Of a stretch of 64,000 bases of DNA, positions 1-8,132 are shown in pieces; the first letter of the stretch is position 1, and every line of letters begins with the position of its first letter. The notes beneath the pieces are model-generated. The model did not search any database. It had not been told where the DNA came from and worked only from the letters and a program-made list of their open reading frames with translations. The DNA comes from JAXGMQ01 sp040768585 (GTDB lineage Bacteria; Caldisericota; Caldisericia; JAAYUI01), in the NCBI GenBank assembly GCA_040768585.1, contig JAXGMQ010000001.1, positions 1,488,001-1,552,000 of the forward strand, in the 5' to 3' direction. Made by a program: the position numbers and the translations under genes.

Positions 1-2
1 AC

Positions 3-1889
3 CCCTTCACCACAGCCCCAAGAGAGCTACTACGCTCTACAGCTCTCAACCCCCACCTCCCAACAAGCTCTGATGTGGATGTGTATTTCAACTCCATGCT
101 TGACTGGACAAACCCAACACTCGCTGACTATGTCAGAAGACAGAAGTGGAACCCATACAAGGAGAACAGAGGGACAAACACCACCCAAACCCTAAACTCT
201 CTCAAAACAAACCCACTCTCAACCCTCTCCCGTGACTACAACCCAACAGTCGCTCTAGTCTATGACGAATCCACAGACTACACCTACGACAAAGAGAACA
301 GACTAACCCATGTTGACCTTCCAGATGGCACTGATGTAGACTTCAGCTATGATGGACTTGGAAGAAGACTCACCAAGGTCATCACAGATGGTACTGACAT
401 AACAACCATCAAGTATCACTATGTGGGTGGACAAATAACCACCATTGAGATTGATGCTGAGGATGATGAGGTGGCATACAGAGATGAGACACTCCACATC
501 CACCTTGGGCCTAACTCATACCCTATATCCTTTGAATGGGTAAGGTATGATTATGCAGAAGAGACTACTCTAGATGACACCTACTACTACCACTATGACC
601 TACATGGTAACGTACTAAAGGTCACAGATGACAGTGAGGTAACTAAGATTACATACCTCTATGATGTACTAGGTGAGATTACATCTGAGACAAATAATGA
701 CAACATACCAAACTTCTTCACCTACAGGGGAGCCACACAGACACTAACAGACAGTGAACTTGACTTGTACTTTGGTGGTGGGTTCTATAGGCCGGATTTA
801 GGCGTAACACTTTCAGTTGGCGAAACTGCCACAAACCAAACATCGTCAAGTGTGATTGGTGATATGGCTAAGATTCAACTTTCAAACATCCAGATGGCAA
901 TACACTCTGTTGTGGCAGCAGCAGACGAGCTTATCCCGGTTGAAGAGATGTCATATGTGGCGAAGGGTGCTGCTCCACCAGCCAAAGATGTACAAATTGA
1001 ACAAGAACAAATTGGACCTAGTGAATCAGCAATAGATTTCCCTCCACCACCTTCGATTGATCCATCAAGCGTTTCTCCTGTAGAACAAGACCCCAATGAC
1101 AGATTCAAGATGGATACAAAAAAGTTTGCATCGAATGAGAAATATGACGTGAAGGCAGAATCATGCAAAAACAGCACCAGAGACAAGAAGAGTGGAGCTG
1201 ATGAGAATCTGCTTGTTTATGTTGATACAGATGGGGATTTGATACCAGATACGTGGATGCCGATAGGGCAGGCGAATATTTTTTGGATGCCTTCCGGGGT
1301 AGCAGGGCAAAGTAATGGTAATAGTGGGACATCAGTGGTACAACAACGTGATCAAGAATTGTCAATTCAAAGTGAATCAAAAATAAACGCTGGCACCAGT
1401 AGAACTGGAACTGGGAATACACCCTTCTATTCTGCTTTTTGGATAAATGTCTTAGCTCTAAATCCTGAACAAAGAAAAAGTGCATACAGTCTTGGTTTAA
1501 GTGTATTATTGTCACTTGAAGCTTATTTGGATGCAAATAACCTAACCCCTACAAGAAATACCTTCATGGCTTCTATGGTTGCGGCTGGGATAGCTACACA
1601 TTTAGGTTTTGGTAAGGATTATGCTATGGGTGTGGCCGTTAAGCTAGCGATGGGTCTCTCTCATACATTTATGCTGAAGGATGGCAATCTTTGTAGTGTA
1701 TGGATAGATGAAAAAACCGGTATGTTAATTATTCAAATTACTGTTTTCGTGAAAGACAAACACGGAAACATAATAGATGTAAAAGGTGGATCACCGCCAC
1801 CAGTAATCTTACCTATCATCGATCCGATCTTTGGACCACCTGGCGATAGGGTATCACCAACTAGCAGATCAAATCCAATGTTAAATTGA
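3..1889 (+). CDS. RHS-repeat protein with variable C-terminal tip (5' end outside window)
   Basis: The frame is already open at the left edge, so this is the C-terminal part of a larger protein; the first GTG at 75 is unlikely to be the real start. YD-type repeats (YTYDKENRLTH, FSYDGLGRRLTKV, YYYHYDLHGNVLKV, YLYDVLGEI) lead to a degenerate RHS core end (FFTYRGATQTLTD, then FYRPDLGV). RHS/YD proteins are secreted or surface shells that carry polymorphic C-terminal domains. After the core (about residue 250 from the GTG) the sequence turns Ser/Pro-rich, then has an Ala/Gly-rich hydrophobic stretch and a short beta-rich end; I recognise no toxin motif there. The core is duplicated at 3286-3873. 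A propeller lipoprotein gene follows 81 nt downstream behind a stem-loop. RHS family call is firm; the tip function is unknown. Confidence 0.85.
   Translation, partial: PFTTAPRELLRSTALNPHLPTSSDVDVYFNSMLDWTNPTLADYVRRQKWNPYKENRGTNTTQTLNSLKTNPLSTLSRDYNPTVALVYDESTDYTYDKENRLTHVDLPDGTDVDFSYDGLGRRLTKVITDGTDITTIKYHYVGGQITTIEIDAEDDEVAYRDETLHIHLGPNSYPISFEWVRYDYAEETTLDDTYYYHYDLHGNVLKVTDDSEVTKITYLYDVLGEITSETNNDNIPNFFTYRGATQTLTDSELDLYFGGGFYRPDLGVTLSVGETATNQTSSSVIGDMAKIQLSNIQMAIHSVVAAADELIPVEEMSYVAKGAAPPAKDVQIEQEQIGPSESAIDFPPPPSIDPSSVSPVEQDPNDRFKMDTKKFASNEKYDVKAESCKNSTRDKKSGADENLLVYVDTDGDLIPDTWMPIGQANIFWMPSGVAGQSNGNSGTSVVQQRDQELSIQSESKINAGTSRTGTGNTPFYSAFWINVLALNPEQRKSAYSLGLSVLLSLEAYLDANNLTPTRNTFMASMVAAGIATHLGFGKDYAMGVAVKLAMGLSHTFMLKDGNLCSVWIDEKTGMLIIQITVFVKDKHGNIIDVKGGSPPPVILPIIDPIFGPPGDRVSPTSRSNPMLN
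225..812 (+). repeat. RHS core direct repeat, copy 1
   Basis: 588 bp pairing with 3286-3873 at a constant offset of 3061 bp; anchor points at both ends keep the same offset, so I see no net insertion or deletion. Most base differences are third-position silent changes, and only about eight to ten residues differ over roughly 195 codons. Outside these limits the two genes diverge abruptly. Confidence 0.9.
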
Positions 1890-1912
1890 ACTAAATAAAA
1901 TCCGTTTTGTAT

Positions 1913-1943
1913 GGTGGTGTGTTAACACATTTAACACACCACC
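1913..1943 (+). promoter_or_regulatory. Perfect 13-bp stem-loop between RHS gene and propeller gene
   Basis: GGTGGTGTGTTAA (1913-1925) pairs perfectly with TTAACACACCACC (1931-1943) around a 5-nt loop. No U-tract follows, so it is not a canonical intrinsic terminator. It lies 12 nt before the AAGGAGG of the next gene. An unrelated sequence forms the same kind of structure at 5056-5090 before the second propeller gene. Confidence 0.75.
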
Positions 1944-1970
1944 TAAATGCAAAGCTAAGGAGGAAAACAA

Positions 1971-3257
1971 ATGGTAAGAAAATGGAAACTCAGAATTATT
2001 GGAGTCGTCGCAATATTTGTATTGATATTGTCTGGATGTGGTGAATCCCACATCGAGGTCTACACAAGAAACCTCGACTCTGACATGTCCATCAACAAAC
2101 AATTTGAACACTGTATCAATTGTGAAGTCAACGAAGAGGTGGCAAGTGAGTTTAGGGGGGTCGGCAGGTTATCTGTTAGGTGGGAAAGAGAGATTGAAAA
2201 TGTAGGTTTGTATTCTGCAACTAACTCTCCTGTTTCAATCTCAGATGGTTGGGTAGTGCCATATATCACGCTTGAGCCGCTCGATGTGGAAAATAAGCTA
2301 ATAAATCCTGAAACTGGAGATATTGTCAATGACGATTTCGATGAGTGTTTTGGCTCATTTGATTCCATGTTTGATATCGTTGGTGCTTCATATGCGCCTA
2401 TACAGAAATTCAAAGTTAATGAGGATACGGTTGTGTTGGTAACCGATAAGGCATATTTCATTGATTGCAACACCAAAAAGGTAGTCAGCAAGAATATGCA
2501 AACTCCACACTACTTCAGACTTTCTGATAAGAACCTGTACTATTTCTTCGGTGCAATGAATGACGATAAAAGGGATGTTTTCAAAAGAGAACTTGATGAT
2601 ATCACAACTCAAACGACCATTGGCGAATATAACAATGTGTTTGTTCTTGGTAATCAGATCTGGCTGCAAGATGGACTCACCCTCAAGAAATATGATGAGT
2701 CAAAAGACAGATTCACAGAATCTGTCAATGTGTCAGGATTAATCAGCACCAACGAGCAAGAGTATATTGAATTGCTAGGCTTTGATTATTATGAGGATCA
2801 TATTCTTGGATATGTTGCTGATATCGTTTCTGTTAATTCAATGTTTGATAGTGATTATCTTATCGGGTGGGCAGATGAAACCAAAATGTCGGATGTCCTT
2901 AGATATATTGTACCAAATGAACATTCATTTCCAATGACTTACATCCCACAGATGTCTCCCAGTGGACTGTCTGAAAACATCAAGTTTTACTTTTTGCTCA
3001 ACCCCGAAAAACCAGATGATGTGGTGTATCTCAGAGAGGATATTCTAGAGCAAAACTATGCCATAATAAGAGTTTTGGGGTCTCACTTCATAATCGAGAA
3101 CGAGACGGAGCTTAAGTGTGTCGACCCATTCACGGGTGAGACTAAGTGGTACATCAGCAGAGAGGATGCGGGAGCAAACTCAAGAATCCTCTGGGTAGAT
3201 GAGAGAGGTGTGCTTGTTCAGAGCATGACAAATGAAAGTTTGTATTGCTTCGAATGA
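1971..3257 (+). CDS. Lipoprotein with PQQ-like beta-propeller repeats, RHS-linked
   Basis: 428 residues with an AAGGAGG site 8 nt before ATG. A lipoprotein signal ends in LSGC with the lipidated Cys at 23, so the mature protein should sit on the outer face of the membrane. The body has recurring blade-like segments with Trp/Gly and aromatic residues (for example PFTGETKWYISRED, and RILWVDERGVLVQSM near the end), resembling PQQ/WD-like propellers. The C-terminal segment matches the equivalent part of the protein at 5105-7255 (VDERGVLVQ against VDWRGVLVR), so the two are paralogues. Each sits directly downstream of an RHS tip, making it a candidate partner or protective protein for that tip. 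No catalytic motif is visible; the propeller assignment rests on repeat appearance. Confidence 0.7.
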   Translation: MVRKWKLRIIGVVAIFVLILSGCGESHIEVYTRNLDSDMSINKQFEHCINCEVNEEVASEFRGVGRLSVRWEREIENVGLYSATNSPVSISDGWVVPYITLEPLDVENKLINPETGDIVNDDFDECFGSFDSMFDIVGASYAPIQKFKVNEDTVVLVTDKAYFIDCNTKKVVSKNMQTPHYFRLSDKNLYYFFGAMNDDKRDVFKRELDDITTQTTIGEYNNVFVLGNQIWLQDGLTLKKYDESKDRFTESVNVSGLISTNEQEYIELLGFDYYEDHILGYVADIVSVNSMFDSDYLIGWADETKMSDVLRYIVPNEHSFPMTYIPQMSPSGLSENIKFYFLLNPEKPDDVVYLREDILEQNYAIIRVLGSHFIIENETELKCVDPFTGETKWYISREDAGANSRILWVDERGVLVQSMTNESLYCFE

Positions 3258-3285
3258 GAATTGATGCGGGGAGGAAACTTACCTC

Positions 3286-3873
3286 CTCTCCCGCGACTAC
3301 AACCCAACTGTAGCTCTAGTATATGATGAATCAACAGACTACACCTACGACAAAGAGAACAGACTAACCCATGTTGACCTACCTGATGGCACTGATGTAG
3401 ACTTCAGCTATGATGGACTGGGAAGAAGACTCACCAAGGTCATCACAGATGGAACTGACATAACCACCATCAAGTACCACTATGTAGGTGGACAAATAAC
3501 TACCATTGAGATTGACGCTGAGGATGATGAAGTAGCCTACCGTGATGAAACACTCCACATCCACCTTGGGCCAAACTCCTACCCAATCTCCTTTGAGTGG
3601 GTAAGGTATGACTACACAGAAGAGACAACCCTCGATGATACGTATTACTACCACTATGACCTGCATGGAAATGTACTAAAGGTTACAGATGACAATGAGG
3701 TAACTAAGATTACATACCTCTATGATGTGCTAGGGGAGATTACCTCAGAGAGTAATCCAGATGGAATACCAAACTTCTTCACCTACAGAGGAGCAACCCA
3801 GACACTAACAGACAGTGATCTAGGGCTCTACTTCAATGGTGGGTTCTATAGGCCGGATTTGGGGGTATCTCTT
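3286..3873 (+). repeat. RHS core direct repeat, copy 2
   Basis: Partner of 225-812 at a constant 3061-bp offset. Similarity starts sharply at CTC TCC CGC GAC and ends shortly after the RPDLGV codons, where the variable tip begins. Confidence 0.9.
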
Positions 3874-5031
3874 GGTTCAAAAAAGATTATACTCAATCCA
3901 ACTTCCTATGGGCCATTTGGATTACTTTCAAAATTAAACAAGTCCTCGAGACAACTGTCAATTCAAGGAGCTCTCGCTGCAACTAATGGACCAAGTAACG
4001 ATGATGGTTTGGCTGCACCAGGAATCGGTGAAACTCAACCCATTGATGATACAGATGAAAAATCAGATGATGGTATCAAACCTCTACCTCCTGCTGATAT
4101 AGAAGTTGAGTTAATTTTGGTAAAAAGTGGAGGGGGTAAAGAAGTTGAATTGAAAGTCGATCCTAGACTGGAAGAAATATTAAAATATTTTGGGGATCAC
4201 CAGATGCCTCGATATCGATCATGTCCGTGCTATGTGGGTATTAACGGTCAGACATTAACTTGTGAACAAATTGGTATGATCGCAGCAGCTGAAGGAAGAG
4301 GAGATGTATGTGAGGCTATTGCAAGAAGAGCATCACTATATGAGCAACTTAAAATTGAAGAGGAGAAAGAACCACCTGATGAGAAGGAGATAGAGAGAAT
4401 TAAGGCAGAAATAGCTGAGTGTGACAGGATTATCAATGATTTTGCTGGCACAATTGAGGCAGCAGCATTTTCAACAAATGAAAATGGAGATATGGCTTTA
4501 ATGTCATATAAAATTATAGGTCAAGAACCACGCGCTTTTATGCCGCCATCTGATGGTAATGGCGTCGGTGAACCAGTAACAAGAAGTACTACTGGTGAAC
4601 AATGGAAAAAAGCGTGGGACAAGCATAGCAAAAATGGTAGTAGATCCGGATACAACATATCCGGATTCAAGATGGAAATGATTTTTTCAACCGATTGTGA
4701 AAATGGGTCCATTTTTGTGTATATAAATGCAGATGGATCGATTGAGATGATTGGTTGTTGTGGAAATTCAATTGCTGATGAAAACTCCGGAGACTCCAGT
4801 ACTACATCAATCGTAAGATATGTCGATGAGGGGTGGGATGAAGATGGTGATTATTACTACAATACTGATAGAACTGTGTACTTTCGAGAAGATGGAACAA
4901 CATACGTCCTAACGGTGTTTGAACCAGGTTATGTCATACAAGGTGGTGTAAAACTCGATACACAATCGATCTTAAATTCTAGAAATAAACACCTTATAGA
5001 GATGTTCTCAAAATGGGGTACAGTAAGGTAG
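3286..5031 (+). CDS. RHS core cassette with alternative tip, no start codon of its own
   Basis: The frame is open from a stop at 3262-3264 to 5031, and RHS homology begins abruptly at 3286, 29 bp after the upstream stop codon. The first credible initiation codon is a GTG at 3727, inside the core. The cassette thus looks like a displaced RHS core-plus-tip module, comparable with orphan rhs-CT cassettes known in other bacteria. The core is nearly identical in protein to copy 1; past FYRPDLGVSL the tip is unrelated: a Pro/Asp-rich linker, a Cys pair near CPCYVGING, a Glu/Lys-rich probable coiled coil (EEKEPPDEKEIERIKAEIAE), then a beta-rich C-terminus with many Asp/Tyr. Expression would need recombination into the upstream gene or internal initiation. 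The tip function is unknown. Confidence 0.75.
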   Translation, partial: LSRDYNPTVALVYDESTDYTYDKENRLTHVDLPDGTDVDFSYDGLGRRLTKVITDGTDITTIKYHYVGGQITTIEIDAEDDEVAYRDETLHIHLGPNSYPISFEWVRYDYTEETTLDDTYYYHYDLHGNVLKVTDDNEVTKITYLYDVLGEITSESNPDGIPNFFTYRGATQTLTDSDLGLYFNGGFYRPDLGVSLGSKKIILNPTSYGPFGLLSKLNKSSRQLSIQGALAATNGPSNDDGLAAPGIGETQPIDDTDEKSDDGIKPLPPADIEVELILVKSGGGKEVELKVDPRLEEILKYFGDHQMPRYRSCPCYVGINGQTLTCEQIGMIAAAEGRGDVCEAIARRASLYEQLKIEEEKEPPDEKEIERIKAEIAECDRIINDFAGTIEAAAFSTNENGDMALMSYKIIGQEPRAFMPPSDGNGVGEPVTRSTTGEQWKKAWDKHSKNGSRSGYNISGFKMEMIFSTDCENGSIFVYINADGSIEMIGCCGNSIADENSGDSSTTSIVRYVDEGWDEDGDYYYNTDRTVYFREDGTTYVLTVFEPGYVIQGGVKLDTQSILNSRNKHLIEMFSKWGTVR

Positions 5032-5055
5032 GTTATATTGAAGCTTTGATATCAT

Positions 5056-5090
5056 CTTACCCAGCGTGTTCAAAAAACACGCTGGGTAAG
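5056..5090 (+). promoter_or_regulatory. Perfect 15-bp stem-loop between RHS cassette and propeller gene
   Basis: CTTACCCAGCGTGTT (5056-5070) pairs with AACACGCTGGGTAAG (5076-5090) around the 5-nt loop CAAAA. It ends 14 nt before the ATG at 5105, with no U-tract after it. Loop size and position match the hairpin at 1913-1943 although the stem sequence differs. Confidence 0.78.
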
Positions 5091-5104
5091 ATAGGATGGA
5101 GTAT

Positions 5105-7255
5105 ATGAGTAAAATCACGAGAGTTATACTGATATTGAGCACTATCACAGTTCTACTATTAAAAACGGCAATAGTATTCGGTATTCCTTTTGCTTGCGAA
5201 CCTTCTAACCACTGGAAACTAACACCAAAAGCGGAATATCCCGAATTGGTAGTTAAGGGAAGTAATAATAATGAACCTATAAAACTATGGGAATCTGAAA
5301 AATATCTTGGAAGTGGTGAACTCGCAAAAAGGTGGAAGGTTGAAATTCCTTTCAATCACGAATTCAAATATCATGAATTCAACAATACTCCACAAGGATG
5401 GCTGTATGTTTGTTCTGAGAAAAAACCAGATAGTGAAAAAATACAGGCAGTTTATGGAGATTATTACCAAAACTATCTTATCAAGCCTGAGACTGGTGTT
5501 GTAAAACTACTCGAGCCAAGATTCTCGCTTTTCAGTCATGTTCGAACAAATATCAAAATTTGTGATTCACCCTATGATGGGAAAGACAAGGAAAGGCCAA
5601 AGGACATACGGTGTTATGATATCGATAAAAACAAAGTTATTTGGCATATCAGAGATACAAGGAAAGGACAAGCTGGTGTTCAGCCGTTTCTTCCTGTCCA
5701 ACTATCAAAAAATATGCTGTACTACGTCAATAACGGTATAACTAGAATTGACGGTCAAACCGGGGAAATACTGAAATCTCTGGACTATAAAATATTGAAA
5801 GATGGTGATTCGTATATTAAACCAGGGATTAGAGGAATACTAATCACTGATGATTACCTCTGGCTTGACGGCTATTACCAAAAACAAATCATTTATAAGA
5901 TGAAACCCAACTTATCAGAAATTAGGGAATGTTCAGCAAAAGAACTTCATAATTTTGCGTTGCTCGTAGATAACAAACACATATGGTTCAGGTACTCTTC
6001 ATATATCAATATATTTAGGATTCGTGATTTTGAGCATGAAAAGTATCTACCATTACATAATGTAGTCTGGGATAAGTATTCAAAAGATGTGATTGGGGTT
6101 TACTCGGTTTATGCTTATCATCCACTAGTAAGTAATTTCTTGCCATTTACAATCTATTCTGTTTCTGAAACTGATAGGAAGATAAAACATCCATTTTCAG
6201 AGGAATGGAATTCAGGAATTAACTTGGTTGATCCATTCTACGAGTGTGACACCTACCAATTCCTCCTCAACCGAGATGACCTAACTGAGCTAGTCGAACT
6301 CTCCCCAGCACTCACAGGTAGCAAAAAGACATACATGCAGTCCATCGATGGGGAGATAGTCATCCAAACTGTTGATGAGATAATGTGTTTTGATATCGAG
6401 AAGCTCGAGAAGAAGTGGACTATTGACAAGTCAGACTTTGACAACCCAGAACGTGCAGAGGTTTATGCAGTCGACTGGAGAGGTGTGCTTGTTCGTGATG
6501 TAAATGATGAAAAGATTGCCAAGTTCTACTGCTATGATGTCCCACCCCCTGAACCAATATCAATTGTTGGCACAGTCACATGGGTTGACTGCGAAAGCGG
6601 AAATGTTGCGGTCACAACCTCATCTGACACATTCACAGTTGAACTTCCAGAGGCATTCACAAAGGATGGTGAAGCTGCGACATGTGATGACCTTGAAGTT
6701 GGTGACCTTGCAACGGTTACTGGTATAGAGGGTGAAGATGGCTCAATTGATGCTGATGTTGCTGCATTTGACTCCCCATCTGAGCCTGAACCCACTCCGG
6801 AGCCACCAAGACAGACCGAGACAATCCTCATGTTCCAGATAGGCGTAAAGAAGCAGTGGCTTGATGGGGATGAAAGGCTAATCGATGTAGCCCCTCTCAT
6901 CCTAAACGGCAGAACATTCTTACCAGCAAGGTCTGTGACAGAGCCACTTGGTGGGGATGTCTTGTGGGATGGAGTGGAGAAGAAGGTAATCTGCAAACTA
7001 GAAGCAACCAATACTTCTTTGGAAGACGGTTCTGAGAATGAAACCACATACAACACTGTCGAATTCTGGATTGGCAAACCCACAGCAAGGGTTAACGGAG
7101 TAGAGATACAAATCGACCCAGACAACCCAGAGGTAGTACCCACCATCATAGATGGCAGGACAATGGTGCCAATGAGATTCCTAGCAGAGAGTCTAGGGTG
7201 TGAGGTTGAGTGGATAGCAGAGACAAAGGAGATAATACTGACATACAGTCCCTAA
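5105..7255 (+). CDS. Secreted propeller protein with C-terminal copper-amine-oxidase-N stalk
   Basis: 716 residues from ATG 5105, chosen over ATG 5096 because GGATGGAG precedes it closely. A hydrophobic N-terminal segment acts as signal peptide or anchor. Residues up to about 475 form propeller-like repeats paralogous to the 1971-3257 lipoprotein (FDIEKLEKKWTID, AVDWRGVLVRDV). A small beta domain follows (GTVTWVDCESGNVAV, like DUF5666 domains), then a Pro-rich linker (EPEPTPEPPRQTE) and a copper-amine-oxidase N-terminal-like domain (LNGRTFLPARSVTEPLGG and IIDGRTMVPMRFLAESLG), a wall-proximal stalk common in Firmicutes and related groups. The next 67 bp hold a stem-loop terminator. The two C-terminal modules are absent from the first paralogue, suggesting a fusion. 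Binding target unknown. Confidence 0.78.
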   Translation: MSKITRVILILSTITVLLLKTAIVFGIPFACEPSNHWKLTPKAEYPELVVKGSNNNEPIKLWESEKYLGSGELAKRWKVEIPFNHEFKYHEFNNTPQGWLYVCSEKKPDSEKIQAVYGDYYQNYLIKPETGVVKLLEPRFSLFSHVRTNIKICDSPYDGKDKERPKDIRCYDIDKNKVIWHIRDTRKGQAGVQPFLPVQLSKNMLYYVNNGITRIDGQTGEILKSLDYKILKDGDSYIKPGIRGILITDDYLWLDGYYQKQIIYKMKPNLSEIRECSAKELHNFALLVDNKHIWFRYSSYINIFRIRDFEHEKYLPLHNVVWDKYSKDVIGVYSVYAYHPLVSNFLPFTIYSVSETDRKIKHPFSEEWNSGINLVDPFYECDTYQFLLNRDDLTELVELSPALTGSKKTYMQSIDGEIVIQTVDEIMCFDIEKLEKKWTIDKSDFDNPERAEVYAVDWRGVLVRDVNDEKIAKFYCYDVPPPEPISIVGTVTWVDCESGNVAVTTSSDTFTVELPEAFTKDGEAATCDDLEVGDLATVTGIEGEDGSIDADVAAFDSPSEPEPTPEPPRQTETILMFQIGVKKQWLDGDERLIDVAPLILNGRTFLPARSVTEPLGGDVLWDGVEKKVICKLEATNTSLEDGSENETTYNTVEFWIGKPTARVNGVEIQIDPDNPEVVPTIIDGRTMVPMRFLAESLGCEVEWIAETKEIILTYSP

Positions 7256-7321
7256 CTCTTGACGTATTCCATCACACCTACAACACAACGTCTGTGATGT
7301 GGGAAGGTGATTGATTTAGAT

Positions 7322-7358
7322 AACAACCCTCATAGAACTCAAAATCATGAGGGTTGTT
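7322..7358 (+). terminator. Stem-loop terminator after propeller gene
   Basis: AACAACCCTCAT (7322-7333) pairs perfectly with ATGAGGGTTGTT (7347-7358), loop 13 nt, followed by a short weak T run (TCATAT). It closes the RHS/propeller unit. Confidence 0.65.
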
Positions 7359-7482
7359 TCATATACTGTAAATCGTTGTAGCTGAAATAAAGCGTGTTAA
7401 AAACGGGGGTATATCAATCTATATACTCTACAATATCCTACATATACAATCGTCTTGATATCCTTACATATTGTGCATTATT

Positions 7483-7552
7483 TGTCCCCAAAAAAACAGT
7501 GATGTCCCCAAAATACTGTCCCCAAAAAGAGATAGTAGTGTCCCAAAAAAAA
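7483..7552. repeat. Clustered TGTCCCCAAAA repeats
   Basis: Four tandem-like occurrences begin at about 7483, 7503, 7517 and 7539 (the last with one C fewer), separated by 4 to 12 nt. On the minus strand they read TTTTGGGGACA. Function unknown. Confidence 0.6.
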
Positions 7553-8104
7553 TTTTAAAGGTATTCAGTCCCAGATAGCAATAGGTATGATAATGAGCAA
7601 AGCAGTATTGGTGACAATTCTGGGCGTCAAAAGGGACTTTATATAATAACATCTGAGACAACTTTGTACACTAAACAAGAATAACAAATGTTTCTACAAA
7701 CATAGATTTTGTATGTATGTTCCCTGTAACACCCAATATTGATGAAATCATGTTTAAACATCTCAGAGGCTCTGACCTGTAACTTTGAATGAACTGGAGA
7801 AATAGATCACTCACTTCATTCAGAAACACACATCAACTGGATTAGATTAAAAAACTTCAAAGTCACTTTAAGTGACCTTACCAAACAGCCTAATATTCAG
7901 ATTTGAGGACCCACATTAGAGAAGAATAAAATCCTTGATATGAGCCTAAAAACAGCATAAGTTGAAATTGTAGATAGGTTCTTGTTTACCCATAGATGTC
8001 TCGAAACACCCAAAATCCACACGCCAATTTATGCACATATTGAAGATGAGAAAGCACAGATTCTCAAGAACACCGTAAAATCAAATATTAGTATCATTAT
8101 CTCA

Positions 8105-8132
8105 ACTACATTAAAGGGTGCTTTAATGTAGT
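8105..8132. repeat. Perfect 12-bp inverted repeat
   Basis: ACTACATTAAAG (8105-8116), loop GGTG, CTTTAATGTAGT (8121-8132). No U-tract on either side and no neighbouring gene. Confidence 0.6.

Noticed and set aside
7483..7552. Possible CRISPR array
   Set aside because: Units are only ~11 bp with 4-12 nt spacing; CRISPR repeats and spacers are longer and more regular.
7464..7661. Minus-strand 65-codon ORF
   Set aside because: It is made partly of the TTTTGGGGACA repeats, has no SD and no recognisable domain.
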